Origin: Shewanella xiamenensis
GTDB lineage: Bacteria > Pseudomonadota > Gammaproteobacteria > Enterobacterales > Shewanellaceae
Direction: 5' to 3'
DNA length: 64,000 nt
Assembly (NCBI RefSeq): GCF_014647135.1
Contig: NZ_BMOP01000002.1
Location: 1 to 64,000, forward strand
The notes below the pieces were generated by a model. That model was not told where the DNA came from. It ran no database searches and saw nothing but the letters and a program-made list of their open reading frames with translations. Within the stretch, counting starts at the first letter, position 1, and each line of letters opens with the position of its first letter. The translations under genes were made by a program, and so were the position numbers. This document shows positions 1 to 9,653 of this stretch, piece after piece.

Positions 1-2
1 CT

Positions 3-71
3 TACGCGATGATTAGGGCTTTGAACAAACTTACTGGGCTAGGCATGCCTGTAACTTACCGTGTAGTTTGA
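3..71 (+). CDS. 3' end of an unidentified protein gene (partial)
   Basis: An open frame runs from the window edge to a TGA at 69-71. Its last residues are ...GLGMPVTYRVV. The other two plus frames are stopped within the first 15 bases, and a strong terminator follows at 182-218, so this is probably the C-terminus of a real gene. I do not recognise the family from 22 residues, and nothing can be said of its function. Confidence 0.45.
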   Translation, partial: YAMIRALNKLTGLGMPVTYRVV

Positions 72-181
72 TATTTAGACGATTATGAGGGGCTTTGTTC
101 GCTGAATCGATTTAGGAAACAAAGCCCACGCTCAGATTAAAATGGTTTATTAAACGATCGGTTGGGTAAATTGCGTATATA

Positions 182-218
182 AAAAATGGCAGAGAAAAAT
201 TGTTTCTCCGCCATTTTT
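182..218. terminator. Bidirectional rho-independent terminator
   Basis: A hairpin with arms AAAAATGGC-A-GAGAAA and TTTCTC-C-GCCATTTTT encloses a 5-base loop. It has an A-tract before it and a T-tract after it. It lies between the gene ending at 71 and the minus-strand gene ending at 255, so it can serve both convergent transcripts. Confidence 0.85.
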
Positions 219-254
219 ATGAAAAAGCTCAATCTATGTTTCTACAACAACCTG

Positions 255-1766
255 CTACATAAAGGCTTTCGTAAAGGCTTCCTTCGACTGGCGAATATAA
301 TTGCGTGCACTTTGAGCATGTTGTTCCCATACCGCCCTATCGCTTGGGTCGGTAAAGGGATTTTGCTCGGCGGCAATCGAGCGCTCAAAGCGGTCATAGA
401 AGGTTAACATCGCTGAAGTAATTTGATTAAAACGTTCTTTAAACTCCTGAAACTCATCCATTTTTTCAGTCGTTTTAATCATGTACTGTACCAGTTCAGC
501 ATTACTATTAGAGGCAAGTAAGGCTTCGGCTTTGGCGCTGATATTGGCATTCACTTCAGCCATGATTTGCGCCCGAGTCTGCTCATCTTTACTCATCACC
601 TTACTGTAATTTTCGGGCGTACGGGCAATGCTGGCGTGTTGCAGATAGCTACGCAGATGTTTGTCTAAATCCTTGCGGAAATTGTCTAAGTTCTTCTGCA
701 TACTGACTAAATCATTATCGAGTGCGGTCACCTGTTGCAACTCTTTTTCGATTTCAGACATAAAGCGCTCGGCCTGCTGGTAAATCTTAAGGCCGTTTTC
801 CTCGGCAAACTTTTTATCACTGCGACTTAAGTCGCTGTTGTCATAGTTTGAGCGATCAAAGGTGGCCGCAAGGAAGGATTTAAAAGGTTCAGCAAAGGCT
901 GAGTAGGCACCAGCACTCACCACATTTAAGGTGGCGGTTGCTAAGTCACCAAAGGGCTTGACCATAGAGCCTAAACGCGCCTGTTGAATCGGCGATGCCA
1001 CACGCTTAGCATCGGTTAAAACTGACCTAAAGGTGTTATAACCCAAAGGGTTAGACATTTTATTGCGCTCAGAGGTCGCCAGTACAAAGGTGATACTGGA
1101 ATAAATCGCGTTCGAATACTCAAGGTATTGTCTTTGGCTTTCGAGCTGGGCGGCGTAGTTTTTCCCCAGCGTTCTAAAGGATTCGGCCTGAACCTCGTAG
1201 TTTTTGTCTTCTTTAAGTTTATCTAAAATGCCGCCGATAATTTTTTGCTCGTTTTTTTGCAGGGCAATATCTAAGCGAATTTTATCGAGGGTTAAATCAT
1301 CCAAACTGATAGGGCCATTAATCGCTTCAATATCGAGGCGAACATATTGACGACTCGGATCGTCAATCGACACCCGATGGGCTAAATATTCATTTGTGCC
1401 AGGAGTAACATCGATAAGCGCCACATGCTGCCACTGGGCATCCAGTTTTAATACGGGCGATGTGAGCACATTAATCCGATATTGGGTTTGGATATTTTGA
1501 GTTTTTACCCAAAACTCTAATAGACCCGCTTCCGATACAGGGTATTTACTGACAATACTGCTATTGCCTTCTGCACATAACAACGCACTCTCGCCACTAT
1601 GGGGCTCAGCACCCTCAAATTGGCACCCCATGATCCAAGACCAAGGTTGTGATAAGCGGTTACCCTCAAAATCGCTAGCAAACACTAACTCATTATCCTT
1701 GGCGCTGGCGTTAACACTGGTTAACACGCCAAACAACAGCATAGAGATGACTGCAGCGGTGTGCAT
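255..1766 (-). CDS. Secreted protein of unknown function with coiled-coil body
   Basis: 503 residues. The start is an ATG preceded by AAGAGG at good spacing. The first ~22 residues are a Sec signal peptide (hydrophobic stretch AVISMLLFGVLTSV, cleavage near NASA-KD), so the product is exported. Residues ~25-160 look beta-rich, with a FASDFEGN opening and Trp/Gly-rich segments resembling a carbohydrate-binding-like jelly roll. The rest is charged and helical with long coiled-coil-like runs (~165-500), ending ...AFTKAFM. There are no recognisable catalytic motifs. It is a single-gene unit ending just before a bidirectional terminator. I do not recognise a named family; an extracellular or surface structural role is only a guess. 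Confidence 0.8.
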   Translation of the reverse strand: MHTAAVISMLLFGVLTSVNASAKDNELVFASDFEGNRLSQPWSWIMGCQFEGAEPHSGESALLCAEGNSSIVSKYPVSEAGLLEFWVKTQNIQTQYRINVLTSPVLKLDAQWQHVALIDVTPGTNEYLAHRVSIDDPSRQYVRLDIEAINGPISLDDLTLDKIRLDIALQKNEQKIIGGILDKLKEDKNYEVQAESFRTLGKNYAAQLESQRQYLEYSNAIYSSITFVLATSERNKMSNPLGYNTFRSVLTDAKRVASPIQQARLGSMVKPFGDLATATLNVVSAGAYSAFAEPFKSFLAATFDRSNYDNSDLSRSDKKFAEENGLKIYQQAERFMSEIEKELQQVTALDNDLVSMQKNLDNFRKDLDKHLRSYLQHASIARTPENYSKVMSKDEQTRAQIMAEVNANISAKAEALLASNSNAELVQYMIKTTEKMDEFQEFKERFNQITSAMLTFYDRFERSIAAEQNPFTDPSDRAVWEQHAQSARNYIRQSKEAFTKAFM

Positions 1767-1995
1767 AAGAGCCTCTTAAAACTTAAATAACAAACGAAAA
1801 GCCAGACAAAGTGGCCCAGAATTTATCCTATCCACCTGCATTACTGTCAGTCGGTAACGGTATTTTATCGACAACACTCATACTACAGACTGAGCTCATT
1901 TTAAGCAGGGTTTAAACCAGCGAAATGTATCAGAGCGCATGCCGACACGCCAGTATTAAGTCGGTTTCAAGACTAAGATAATAACTAAACAAAAA

Positions 1996-3342
1996 TTAGG
2001 CTTTAATCTTAAGCCGCTGCATGGCAATGAACATCCAAATGACCAATAGCGTGCTACAGGTCGCGAGCGATATCCACACACCGATCACGCCAAAAGCCCA
2101 AGCAAAACAGTAGATAATCGCAGCAATCAGTATGAGTTTTGCGCCAGTTAGAATCGATGCTTGTTTCGAACAATTAATCGCTTGGAAAAAGCTCGCCCCC
2201 ACTAAAATGAGGCCTTCCATCGGCAAGCCCCAGAAATACCAACGCATGCCTTCAATCGCGACGGGCGTAAGGCTTGGGTTATCACCGGCAAACAGGTACA
2301 CCAACCATTCAGGGCGGGAATAAATCAACAGTAAGCCAAGTGCGGCGGTGAGTAGGGTCATGCCAAAGGCAATATTGCGTGCCTGTTTAACCCTATCGAA
2401 GCGCCCTGCTCCCGCATTAAAGCTATAAATCGGCTGAGTACCGAGGGCAATCCCCTCAAAAATCAGGTAGAAAAACGCTTCGGTATAACTGACCACCCCG
2501 TATGCTGCCACATGCAAAGGGCCACCAACCCATAAAAATGCGGTGTTATGCAGAGTCAATACAATCGACAGATACAGATTCATTAAAAAGCTTGGCAAAC
2601 CAACACGGGCGATGTTGATGCAGTTATCAAGCTTAAGCTTCATCTGCTCTAGGTTGATTTTGAGCTGAGTGCGCGCCCCAAAAAAATGCTGCAGGCAGAG
2701 CAAGCCAGTCACAGCCTGCGACAACATGGTGGCAATCGCCGCCCCTGCTAAACCGAAGGGAAACACCACAATAAACAGCCAATCTAAAAAGGTGTTCAGC
2801 ACGCCACCTAAGATCAGCACAAAGGTCACCATGGATGGGCGACCATCGTTACGCAGCAAGGTGGTAAATGCCATTGAGATAATAGGGAAATGACATAAGG
2901 CAAAATACCAGAACAGGTATTCATTAGCATTTTCGAGTATTTCCCCCTCAGCGCCGAGGGCGATTAAAATATCTCGCGAAAAAATCCCGCCGATTAAGGC
3001 AAAAAATGCCCCCGCGAGTAAACATAAACTAAAGGCATTACCGAGCAATTTACGCGCCTTGGCTATATTGCCTTGCCCCAAGTTAATCGAGACTAACGCG
3101 GCGCTGCCCATGCCAATCATGGCACCGACGGCGTAGAGAATCGCGCCCACGGGATAAGCCAGCATCATGCCAGCAAGCCCCGTTTCACCGAGATAATGGC
3201 CGACGAAGATACCATCAATGGTGACATATACCCCAGTCACCAGCATGGAGGCGATTGTTGGAATGGTATAGCGCCAGAAAAGCTTCGAAATCGGCTCTTG
3301 CAGCAGGCGTTGATCCGTTGCGCTATGGGAAACAGCAGTCAT
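1996..3342 (-). CDS. MATE family multidrug / Na+-coupled efflux transporter
   Basis: Inner-membrane exporter of the MATE (MatE) family, which expels cationic drugs or metabolites using a Na+ or H+ gradient. The 448-residue length matches the usual ~450, with 12 hydrophobic segments in two similar halves. The N-terminal half carries the family pattern PTIASMLVTGVYVTIDGIFVG, and GAMIGMGSAALVSINLGQG is the typical loop after helix 2. I chose the ATG at 3342 (MTAVSH...); two codons upstream only a TTG is available. It is monocistronic and divergent from the POT transporter across 422 bases. The substrate cannot be read from sequence. Confidence 0.9.
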   Translation of the reverse strand: MTAVSHSATDQRLLQEPISKLFWRYTIPTIASMLVTGVYVTIDGIFVGHYLGETGLAGMMLAYPVGAILYAVGAMIGMGSAALVSINLGQGNIAKARKLLGNAFSLCLLAGAFFALIGGIFSRDILIALGAEGEILENANEYLFWYFALCHFPIISMAFTTLLRNDGRPSMVTFVLILGGVLNTFLDWLFIVVFPFGLAGAAIATMLSQAVTGLLCLQHFFGARTQLKINLEQMKLKLDNCINIARVGLPSFLMNLYLSIVLTLHNTAFLWVGGPLHVAAYGVVSYTEAFFYLIFEGIALGTQPIYSFNAGAGRFDRVKQARNIAFGMTLLTAALGLLLIYSRPEWLVYLFAGDNPSLTPVAIEGMRWYFWGLPMEGLILVGASFFQAINCSKQASILTGAKLILIAAIIYCFAWAFGVIGVWISLATCSTLLVIWMFIAMQRLKIKA

Positions 3343-3764
3343 AACCAAATCTCACAAAAATAAAGGCAGGGTGCGCACTCAGATTGTTCTAGCGGTATTC
3401 ACTTAGATAAATAGAATGATGAACAAAAATGCGGCAATGGATTGTACCTAAATTTTACTTTAATACCAAACCCGATTAGCAGGATAAATTTATAACAAAA
3501 ACTAATCTACACAATATCTTACTGATGGCACACTTTTACCAACCCATCACGACAAATAAAACACTACTCAATAACAGATGTGGCGAAACTCATCATTTTT
3601 CACTACTTTTTTGGTATTTACCCCTTAATTAGGTAAAGTGTAGGTTTATATTGCCAGAAATGAGTTAATTATCGAGGCATTATTTGTCTCTGCAATTGAG
3701 CTAACCATTTAATTAATAATGAATTAGTTAAATTAAAGTCAATAACAATAATAAAGGGAAGGAC
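3343..3764. other. Divergent intergenic region between MATE and POT transporters
   Basis: 422 AT-rich bases holding the promoters of both divergent transporters. No open frame of convincing length is seen. A short inverted motif (TACCCCTTAATTAGGTA) occurs near 3616-3632, without a recognisable regulator consensus. Confidence 0.4.
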
Positions 3765-5309
3765 ATGAGTCACAATAGTCCAAATGCAGAGAATGATCTG
3801 CGCGAAGTCAAACAGTTAGGTATGTGGGCCTCCATCACTAGCCTAAGTTATATTTTTTGGTTAGTGGGCGGCATGGAGCTGGTCGAGCGAATCGCCTATT
3901 ACGGCGTAAAAGCCAGTGCTGGCTTATACGCCAAAGCGCCTGAATCGGCTGGCGGTCTGGGGATCAGCCTCAGCGACTATGGCATTATTATTTCGCTCTG
4001 GGCGATTATGCAGACATTTGTACCCGTCTTTACTGGCGGGATTTCCGACAGAGTCGGCTACAAGGAAACCATTTTCGGCTCGACTGTGATTAAAATCATG
4101 GGCTACCTGACTATGGCGTTCTTCCCTACCTTTTGGGGCTTTTTATCGGGGGCACTGCTACTCGCCATCGGTACGGGTATCTTTAAACCCGGTATTCAAG
4201 GCACCTTAGTGCTCTCCACCAATCGCAATAATACCTCCATGGCTTGGGGGATATTTTACCAAGTCGTGAATATCGGTGGCTTCTTAGGCCCATTGGTTGC
4301 CGTGCATATGCGTCAACTTTCTTGGGATAATGTGTTTTATGCCTGCGCCGCAATTATCTCACTAAACTTCCTGTTTTTATTGACATATACCGAGCCAGGA
4401 AAAGCCGAGCGCCTCATCCGTAATCAACAAATTAAATCAGGTGAAGTCGAACAAGAGTCCCTATGGCGAGACGCTTGGCATGAGCTTAAAAAGCCAATTG
4501 TGATCTATTACATGCTGGTATTTTCAGGTTTTTGGTTCTTGTTTAATGCGCTGTTTGACGTACTACCGATTCATATTTCCGAGTGGGTCGATACCAGTGT
4601 GATTGTCACTTCGCTCTTTGGTAGTGAAGGCACCAGCAACGGTATTTTACAATTCTGGCTCGGATTAAATAATGAAGGCACGAAAGTGATGCCTGAGGGC
4701 ATGCTTAACCTCAACGCCGGCTTGATTATGACGAGCTGCTTTTTAATTGCCGCCCTGACCGCCAAATACCGCATAACTACTGCCATGTTGATTGGCTGTT
4801 TACTCAGTATTTTAGCCTTTGTGTTTATCGGTGCCTTCCATGCGGCTTGGTTTATTGTGCTCGCCATCGCGATGTTCTCGATTGGCGAAATGATGATTAG
4901 CCCAAAGAAAAACGAATTTATGGGTAACATAGCCCCCGAAGGTAAAAAAGCCATGTACCTTGGTTTTGTCATGCTACCTCAAGGGATTGGTTGGGGCTTA
5001 GAAGGTTATTTTGGCCCAAAACTCTATGAAATTTTCGCCTCGAAAGAGTTGTTCTCACGCGACTTATTACTCGAGCGCGGCATGAGCGCAACGGATGTGA
5101 ATGCCATTCCGCAGGGTGAAGCTTTTACCACCCTAGTCAGCTTTACCGGTGAAAATGCCCATGATCTGACTCAGCTGCTTTACCACAGCCACAACATTGG
5201 TATGGCTTGGTATATTATTGCGGCGATTGGTACTATTTCGGCGGTGGGTATTTATTTCTATGGTAAGTGGTTACTGACGCTGCAACGTGCGCAGCAGGCA
5301 GCGAACTAA
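3765..5309 (+). CDS. POT/PTR family proton-dependent oligopeptide transporter (MFS)
   Basis: Inner-membrane symporter of the POT (PTR2) branch of the major facilitator superfamily, expected to import di- or tripeptides with protons. It has 514 residues and 12-14 membrane spans. The POT signature is present in modified form: helix 1 reads ELVERIAYYG (ExxERxxYY proton-coupling motif) and the GTGIFKPGIQGTL segment matches the family motif around helix 4-5. The ATG has an excellent Shine-Dalgarno (AAGGGAAGGAC). A strong terminator follows at 5351-5380. The insertion between helices 7 and 8 (~265-315) is longer than in E. coli DtpA, as is common in Shewanella and Bacteroidetes members. The substrate is inferred from the family only. 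Confidence 0.85.
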   Translation: MSHNSPNAENDLREVKQLGMWASITSLSYIFWLVGGMELVERIAYYGVKASAGLYAKAPESAGGLGISLSDYGIIISLWAIMQTFVPVFTGGISDRVGYKETIFGSTVIKIMGYLTMAFFPTFWGFLSGALLLAIGTGIFKPGIQGTLVLSTNRNNTSMAWGIFYQVVNIGGFLGPLVAVHMRQLSWDNVFYACAAIISLNFLFLLTYTEPGKAERLIRNQQIKSGEVEQESLWRDAWHELKKPIVIYYMLVFSGFWFLFNALFDVLPIHISEWVDTSVIVTSLFGSEGTSNGILQFWLGLNNEGTKVMPEGMLNLNAGLIMTSCFLIAALTAKYRITTAMLIGCLLSILAFVFIGAFHAAWFIVLAIAMFSIGEMMISPKKNEFMGNIAPEGKKAMYLGFVMLPQGIGWGLEGYFGPKLYEIFASKELFSRDLLLERGMSATDVNAIPQGEAFTTLVSFTGENAHDLTQLLYHSHNIGMAWYIIAAIGTISAVGIYFYGKWLLTLQRAQQAAN

Positions 5310-5350
5310 TACCTTAACCGCGTTATCGAAGCCGCTAATCGATTCCAATT

Positions 5351-5380
5351 AAAAAGTGAGTGTGCATGCACTCACTTTTT
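5351..5380. terminator. Bidirectional rho-independent terminator
   Basis: A perfect 12-bp stem (AAAAAGTGAGTG / CACTCACTTTTT) with a 6-base loop lies between two convergent genes, the POT transporter and the DUF3087-like gene. Confidence 0.9.
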
Positions 5381-5422
5381 ATTTAACGGTCTTGATACGC
5401 GACTAAATCATTAAATCTAGAA

Positions 5423-5944
5423 TTAAAAACCCGCTAACAGTTCGACCTCAAATTGTTCAGCCGATAGCGCTAATCCTAAAACGTCACATTGTGCCTGTAA
5501 CTGTGCAAGCTCCTTATCAACCGCTGATAAGGTCAAGGTATTATCATCCAGCAAATACACCTGGCGTAAACTGGTGAAGTAAAATAGCAATGTAATCAAC
5601 GCATTTATATCATTGTCCGCCGCAGCTGCTTTGACTTTAGCCAGCTTGCGATAAATGCGATTTTGCAGTTGCTTTAACTGCCACACATAATAAATCTCTT
5701 TAAAAAAGGGCTGAGTTTTTAGCTGATAGACAATAGCACTACAAAGTAATACCGCCAAAATCACCCCGAGTAAATTCCAGTGGAAATTTCCTGTAGGCTC
5801 ACCGGGTAAAGCCTCTACGCCAAAGAGCGCAATTAATCCAGCCCCAAAGCCAAGGGAGCAAACGATCAAGGCCAACACTAAGGCCACCATAAACAGGTTC
5901 ATATTGCTACGATAAAGGGATTTATCAATTTGCTGTAACTTCAT
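5423..5944 (-). CDS. DUF3087-like inner-membrane protein
   Basis: 173 residues from the ATG at 5944, which has AAAGAGAG at proper spacing; an earlier in-frame ATG nine codons upstream lacks one. Two membrane spans (about residues 15-40 and 55-75) are followed by a cytoplasmic helical domain. The opening MKLQQIDKSLYR and the two-helix layout match my memory of the DUF3087 family of marine gammaproteobacteria. No enzyme motif is visible and no function is known. It is a single gene, convergent with the peptide transporter. Confidence 0.75.
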   Translation of the reverse strand: MKLQQIDKSLYRSNMNLFMVALVLALIVCSLGFGAGLIALFGVEALPGEPTGNFHWNLLGVILAVLLCSAIVYQLKTQPFFKEIYYVWQLKQLQNRIYRKLAKVKAAAADNDINALITLLFYFTSLRQVYLLDDNTLTLSAVDKELAQLQAQCDVLGLALSAEQFEVELLAGF

Positions 5945-6286
5945 GGGCTCTCTTTTTATCAAAATACGCATTGGCGGCGCAGCATAACCCAGTTTGCTTG
6001 AGCTTGCCTGAATAATATAAGTATTCCGCCATCACACTAATCACAAAGGATACAATTTGAAACAAACATGGTTAAGGATTTATATTATAAAATTACCAAT
6101 CTTTTTATTTAGTTATCTTCCGGTTATTGAGGCACGGTTATCCGCATTGATGACAGGTACGTGCAGATAGGGATCTAAATCAGTGTACAATTTGCTGATA
6201 TTCAAAGTACGTAACAATTTATTTAACAAACTCCCCTTACTTGCACCACATTCCACTTGGAATGAAGCAACCATCACAGGAATGAA
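5945..6286. other. Intergenic region upstream of the solute-binding gene
   Basis: 342 bases, AT-rich in the middle. The only possible coding signal is a 37-codon TTG-initiated frame at 6057-6170 with an AAAGGA six bases ahead and a hydrophobic core. I do not call it a gene because nothing else supports it. Otherwise it presumably holds the promoters of the flanking divergent genes. Confidence 0.3.
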
Positions 6287-7063
6287 ATGGCATTAAAGAA
6301 CACCTTGCGAAGGTTAGTTTTGCTCACCCTCATTTGCTTAGTCGCCCCTATAAAAGCAGAGGAGCTCTTTGCTGTAGGGACTCGTTTTAGCCAAATTTTT
6401 GAACAAAAACCGAACGGCGAATACATCGGCTTAGGGGTAGATATACTCAACCGTTTTGCCCAGCAACAAAAAGTGACCATTCATTATCAAATAGCGCCTT
6501 GGCGCCGAGCGCAATCTATGGTCGAGCGCGGCCAAGCAGATATTTTAATTGGCCCCTATTTTTCGGAAGAACGGCAAAAGCACTTAGCCTTCTCGGCCCA
6601 ACCCTTTTATCGCGATGAAATCGTTTTTTATGCCAGAGTCAATCATCCCACGCCTTGGGATGGTAGTTATGCCAGTATCCATGGATTAAGAATTGGCAAA
6701 ATGCAAGGCTGGAGTTACGGCTATTTATTTAACGAACGCACCAAAACGCTCACAATTAATGAATTTGCAGATCTCAAAAGTGGTATTGAACGCTTATCCC
6801 GTGGCGATCTCGATTTGCTTGCCACCAACATACGCAATACTCAAGCAGTGCTCGCGCAAATCAAAATTCCACAGGCAATCACACCTATAATGCCAAGAAT
6901 TGATATCCAAGATGGCTTTATGGCCTTTCCAAAAGACGTAAAATTTCAACCACTTCAACAACGTTTCGATCTATTTATGCAACATATGGTTGAGACAGGC
7001 GAATTGGCTACACTGGCAAAAGTACGTGGCGTCACCATTCCCACCTCAATGCTCACCGATTAA
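6287..7063 (+). CDS. Periplasmic extracellular solute-binding protein, family 3
   Basis: 258 residues with a Sec signal peptide (LRRLVLLTLICLVAPIKA, cleavage about residue 24). The body is a family-3 (SBP_bac_3) fold: the segment GLGVDILNRFAQQQ is the usual ligand-lobe motif, followed by RAQSMVERGQADILIGPYFSEER. The start ATG has AGGAATGAA before it. No permease or ATPase gene is adjacent, so it may be an orphan binding protein rather than part of an ABC importer; such stand-alone members are common in Shewanella. Polar amino acids are the family's usual ligand, but this is not shown here. It is convergent with the CobW-like gene (10-base gap). Confidence 0.85.
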   Translation: MALKNTLRRLVLLTLICLVAPIKAEELFAVGTRFSQIFEQKPNGEYIGLGVDILNRFAQQQKVTIHYQIAPWRRAQSMVERGQADILIGPYFSEERQKHLAFSAQPFYRDEIVFYARVNHPTPWDGSYASIHGLRIGKMQGWSYGYLFNERTKTLTINEFADLKSGIERLSRGDLDLLATNIRNTQAVLAQIKIPQAITPIMPRIDIQDGFMAFPKDVKFQPLQQRFDLFMQHMVETGELATLAKVRGVTIPTSMLTD

Positions 7064-7073
7064 TCCCCTTCAA

Positions 7074-8177
7074 TTAACCAGCTAAACATTCCATTAAGGC
7101 CAGTTCAATGTGGTCCCAATCCAGCTCTTGGGTTGCAATCATTTCAAGCCGAGAATCAACACAATCATCAAGTTCAGTGACAGTCATATCCCCACTGCTC
7201 CAATTGATCCCCGCAATACCATCGCTGGTAATCATTACAGCCTTTAACCGAAGTAAAGTAGGATTTGTTTGGGTCTGGAGGGTAATAAATTGCATTAATT
7301 TATCAAAATCAAACTCTTGCATAGGTTCAAATACCCAGCCGCAGCTAAAACAGCCCTCCCCCTGATTTTGCTTACGTACTATGCCACGCGCATCAAACTG
7401 GTAGACTTGCTCGCTTGCCTCCTCGGTAAACAGCCCCTGCAAACCCAAAGTGTCGGCAGTGTTACGCAACACACTCCGAGATTGGCTCAATGCGTTAATG
7501 CTAACGGCTAGGTTACTGGCCGGTTTAGGTAAATCACGGCGGGGTTGCTTAAGGAGCTCAAGTAATTTAGCCGATAAGCCTTGAGGCGAACTATGCTCCA
7601 CCACTGGCGTATTATCGAGTTGTAAGGCATTGAGATAATGAGTTAATTCCTGAGCTAATTGCCTGCCCTGCAATGCCTCAAACTCAGGATATAAATCGGT
7701 TTTGGTCGCAACGATCACATCGGCTACTTGCAACTGCTGCACAAAATTATCATGTCCGCGGTAGCGTTCATCCATTAATTTACGGGCATCAATTAGGCAT
7801 AAAGTGCTTTGAAGGCGGATAACATGTTGATAATGGGGCGCACTGAGGACTTTAATAATTTCATTAGGATGCCCAAGTCCCGTAGGTTCAATCAGCAAGC
7901 GATCAGGCTTAGCACGGGCGATCAGTTGATTGATTGCCACTTGCGTGGGTACGCCCGCCGCGCAGCACATGCAGCCCCCGGCAACTTCACGAATCTGCAC
8001 CCCACTGTTGTTTGCCTCTAAGAGGCCCGCATCGATACCGACTTCACCAAATTCATTGACTAATATCGCCCAAGTTTCGCCCTCAGGTTTAGTCTTCAAA
8101 AGTTGTTTTATAAGCGTTGTTTTACCGACACCTAAAAAACCTGTGATGATATTGGTGGGAATGGCTTTGACGATCAT
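7074..8177 (-). CDS. COG0523/CobW-type GTP-binding metallochaperone-like protein
   Basis: A G3E-family GTPase. Walker A is GFLGVGKTT near the N-terminus, the metal-binding CxCC motif sits in GGCMCC, and there is an EPTGLGHP switch segment and an ATKTDL guanine-specificity motif. The C-terminal CobW_C domain contains CFSCGW. The length of 367 residues is typical. Family members deliver Zn, Co or Ni to client enzymes; which metal is not evident, and no Zur site or zinc gene is adjacent. I took the ATG at 8177; a TTG nine codons upstream (8204) and intermediate GTG/TTG codons are possible starts. Transcribed alone. Confidence 0.85.
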   Translation of the reverse strand: MIVKAIPTNIITGFLGVGKTTLIKQLLKTKPEGETWAILVNEFGEVGIDAGLLEANNSGVQIREVAGGCMCCAAGVPTQVAINQLIARAKPDRLLIEPTGLGHPNEIIKVLSAPHYQHVIRLQSTLCLIDARKLMDERYRGHDNFVQQLQVADVIVATKTDLYPEFEALQGRQLAQELTHYLNALQLDNTPVVEHSSPQGLSAKLLELLKQPRRDLPKPASNLAVSINALSQSRSVLRNTADTLGLQGLFTEEASEQVYQFDARGIVRKQNQGEGCFSCGWVFEPMQEFDFDKLMQFITLQTQTNPTLLRLKAVMITSDGIAGINWSSGDMTVTELDDCVDSRLEMIATQELDWDHIELALMECLAG

Positions 8178-8249
8178 GGACAACACTCGCAGGGTAACGG
8201 GCAACGTTTAGGGGCATTCGAGTGTAGGATATTCTAGTTAAAGCTCAAC

Positions 8250-8272
8250 AAAAAGCGCGCCTTGGGCGCGCT
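8250..8272 (-). terminator. Rho-independent terminator of the rhlE-like gene
   Basis: On the minus strand an 8-bp GC-rich stem (AGCGCGCC / GGCGCGCT, 3-base loop) is followed by TTTTTG, ten bases after the helicase stop codon. Confidence 0.85.
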
Positions 8273-8282
8273 GCGTACTGCA

Positions 8283-9653
8283 CTATTTTACTTTATTGCC
8301 GCCCTGCGGCTTACCACCAGAACGCTGAGTTTGAAATGGGCTAAATTTAGCCTTATCTTTTGAATACTTACCCTCGCGGGTAGGAGATTTTCTTGCTCTA
8401 GCTTGGCTCTCACTCGACTTTCCGGCAGCACTGACTTTGCCAATAGTGCGATCTTTTGGAGCTTTATAACTCCATTTAGTTTTAGTGGTTGCCGCGGGAG
8501 CATCGCGGTAACGTGCAGGCAGTGGCGTGCCCTCCTCGTAACCAGGCTGCACGGTGACAGGGAGTTGCTGACCAATTAAAGCTTCAATTTCTGCGAGCAT
8601 TTCATCATCTGCTGGACTGACAAATGAAATCGCTCGACCTGACAGGCCCGCACGGCCAGTGCGGCCAATACGATGGACATAATCTTCCGCGAGGAAAGGC
8701 AACTCTAGGTTTATCACTAAGGGCAGCGCCTGAATATCAAGCCCGCGGGCCGCCACATCGGTTGCCACCAACACGCGCAGTTTTCCGGCTTTAAAATCAT
8801 CGAGCACACGATTACGCGCGCCTTGGGTTTTATCCCCGTGGAACACGCCCGCGCTGATCCCATCGAGTGTTAACTCCTGCAATAAATGCTCAGCGCATTC
8901 CTTAGTACTGGCGAACACCAACACTTGGCGCCAATTATTGCGCCCCACCAGCTCAGATAATAACTCTGCTTTGCGGCGCTTATCGACCCGATACACTAGC
9001 TGTTCTACGGTCGATGCCGTGGTATTTTCGGCAACATTAACCCATTCAGGTTGATTGAGCATCTTATGGGAGAGTTGCTTCACCGCATCGCTATAGGTGG
9101 CTGAAAACAACATCGTTTGATGTACTGGGGCAATAAGGCGCTTCACCTTTTCAATGTCGCGTACAAAGCCTAAATCGAGCATACGATCCGCTTCGTCGAT
9201 CACTAAGGTCGTTACACTGGACAGGTCTAAATTGAACTGGCCAATAACATCGAATAGTCGCCCAGGGGTTGCGACGAGGATATCGACGCCCTGCTCGACG
9301 CCTTTACGCTGCGGATTCATATTCGCACCGCCATAAACCGCTAAGGTTTTAAGGGGCAAAAACTGGCTATATTTTTGAATATTCGCACAAACTTGAATTG
9401 CCAACTCACGGGTTGGTGTCATCACTAAGGCGCGCAGCAAGGGTTTATCGGCAGGCTGGGCAGCAAGTTGCTCAAGCACGGGCAAGGCGAAGGAAGCGGT
9501 TTTACCCGTTCCAGTCTGAGCACAGGCCATAATATCCTTCCCCGTTAAGGCGAGAGGAATAACCTGTTGTTGCACTTGAGTGAGTTGCTGATAGCCACAC
9601 TCAGTTATCGCATTCAAAATAGGTGAAGATAAGCCGAGTGTGTCAAATTTCAT
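8283..9653 (-). CDS. rhlE: DEAD-box ATP-dependent RNA helicase, RhlE type
   Basis: 456 residues. All core helicase motifs are visible: Q motif region (LTQVQQQVIPLAL), I (AQTGTGKT), Ia (PTRELA), Ib (TPGR), II (DEAD in VIDEADRMLDLGF), III (SAT), IV-V (VATDVAARGLDI) and VI (HRIGRTGRAG). The C-terminal ~80 residues are basic and low-complexity (K/R/S/G-rich), typical of RhlE-type RNA-binding tails. It unwinds short RNA duplexes in ribosome assembly or RNA decay. The gene is alone, ends in a clear terminator and has a long 5' leader (about 200 bases to the next gene), which is frequent for cold-induced helicases. The exact paralogue name is by resemblance. Confidence 0.85.
   Translation of the reverse strand: MKFDTLGLSSPILNAITECGYQQLTQVQQQVIPLALTGKDIMACAQTGTGKTASFALPVLEQLAAQPADKPLLRALVMTPTRELAIQVCANIQKYSQFLPLKTLAVYGGANMNPQRKGVEQGVDILVATPGRLFDVIGQFNLDLSSVTTLVIDEADRMLDLGFVRDIEKVKRLIAPVHQTMLFSATYSDAVKQLSHKMLNQPEWVNVAENTTASTVEQLVYRVDKRRKAELLSELVGRNNWRQVLVFASTKECAEHLLQELTLDGISAGVFHGDKTQGARNRVLDDFKAGKLRVLVATDVAARGLDIQALPLVINLELPFLAEDYVHRIGRTGRAGLSGRAISFVSPADDEMLAEIEALIGQQLPVTVQPGYEEGTPLPARYRDAPAATTKTKWSYKAPKDRTIGKVSAAGKSSESQARARKSPTREGKYSKDKAKFSPFQTQRSGGKPQGGNKVK

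Noticed and set aside
186-407. 73-codon plus frame at the left edge
   Set aside because: It runs through a terminator hairpin and antisense to the secreted protein gene, with no ribosome site.
6057-6170. 37-codon TTG frame with AAAGGA ahead
   Set aside because: The hydrophobic core and site are suggestive, but the start is TTG, the length is at chance level, and no family is recognised.
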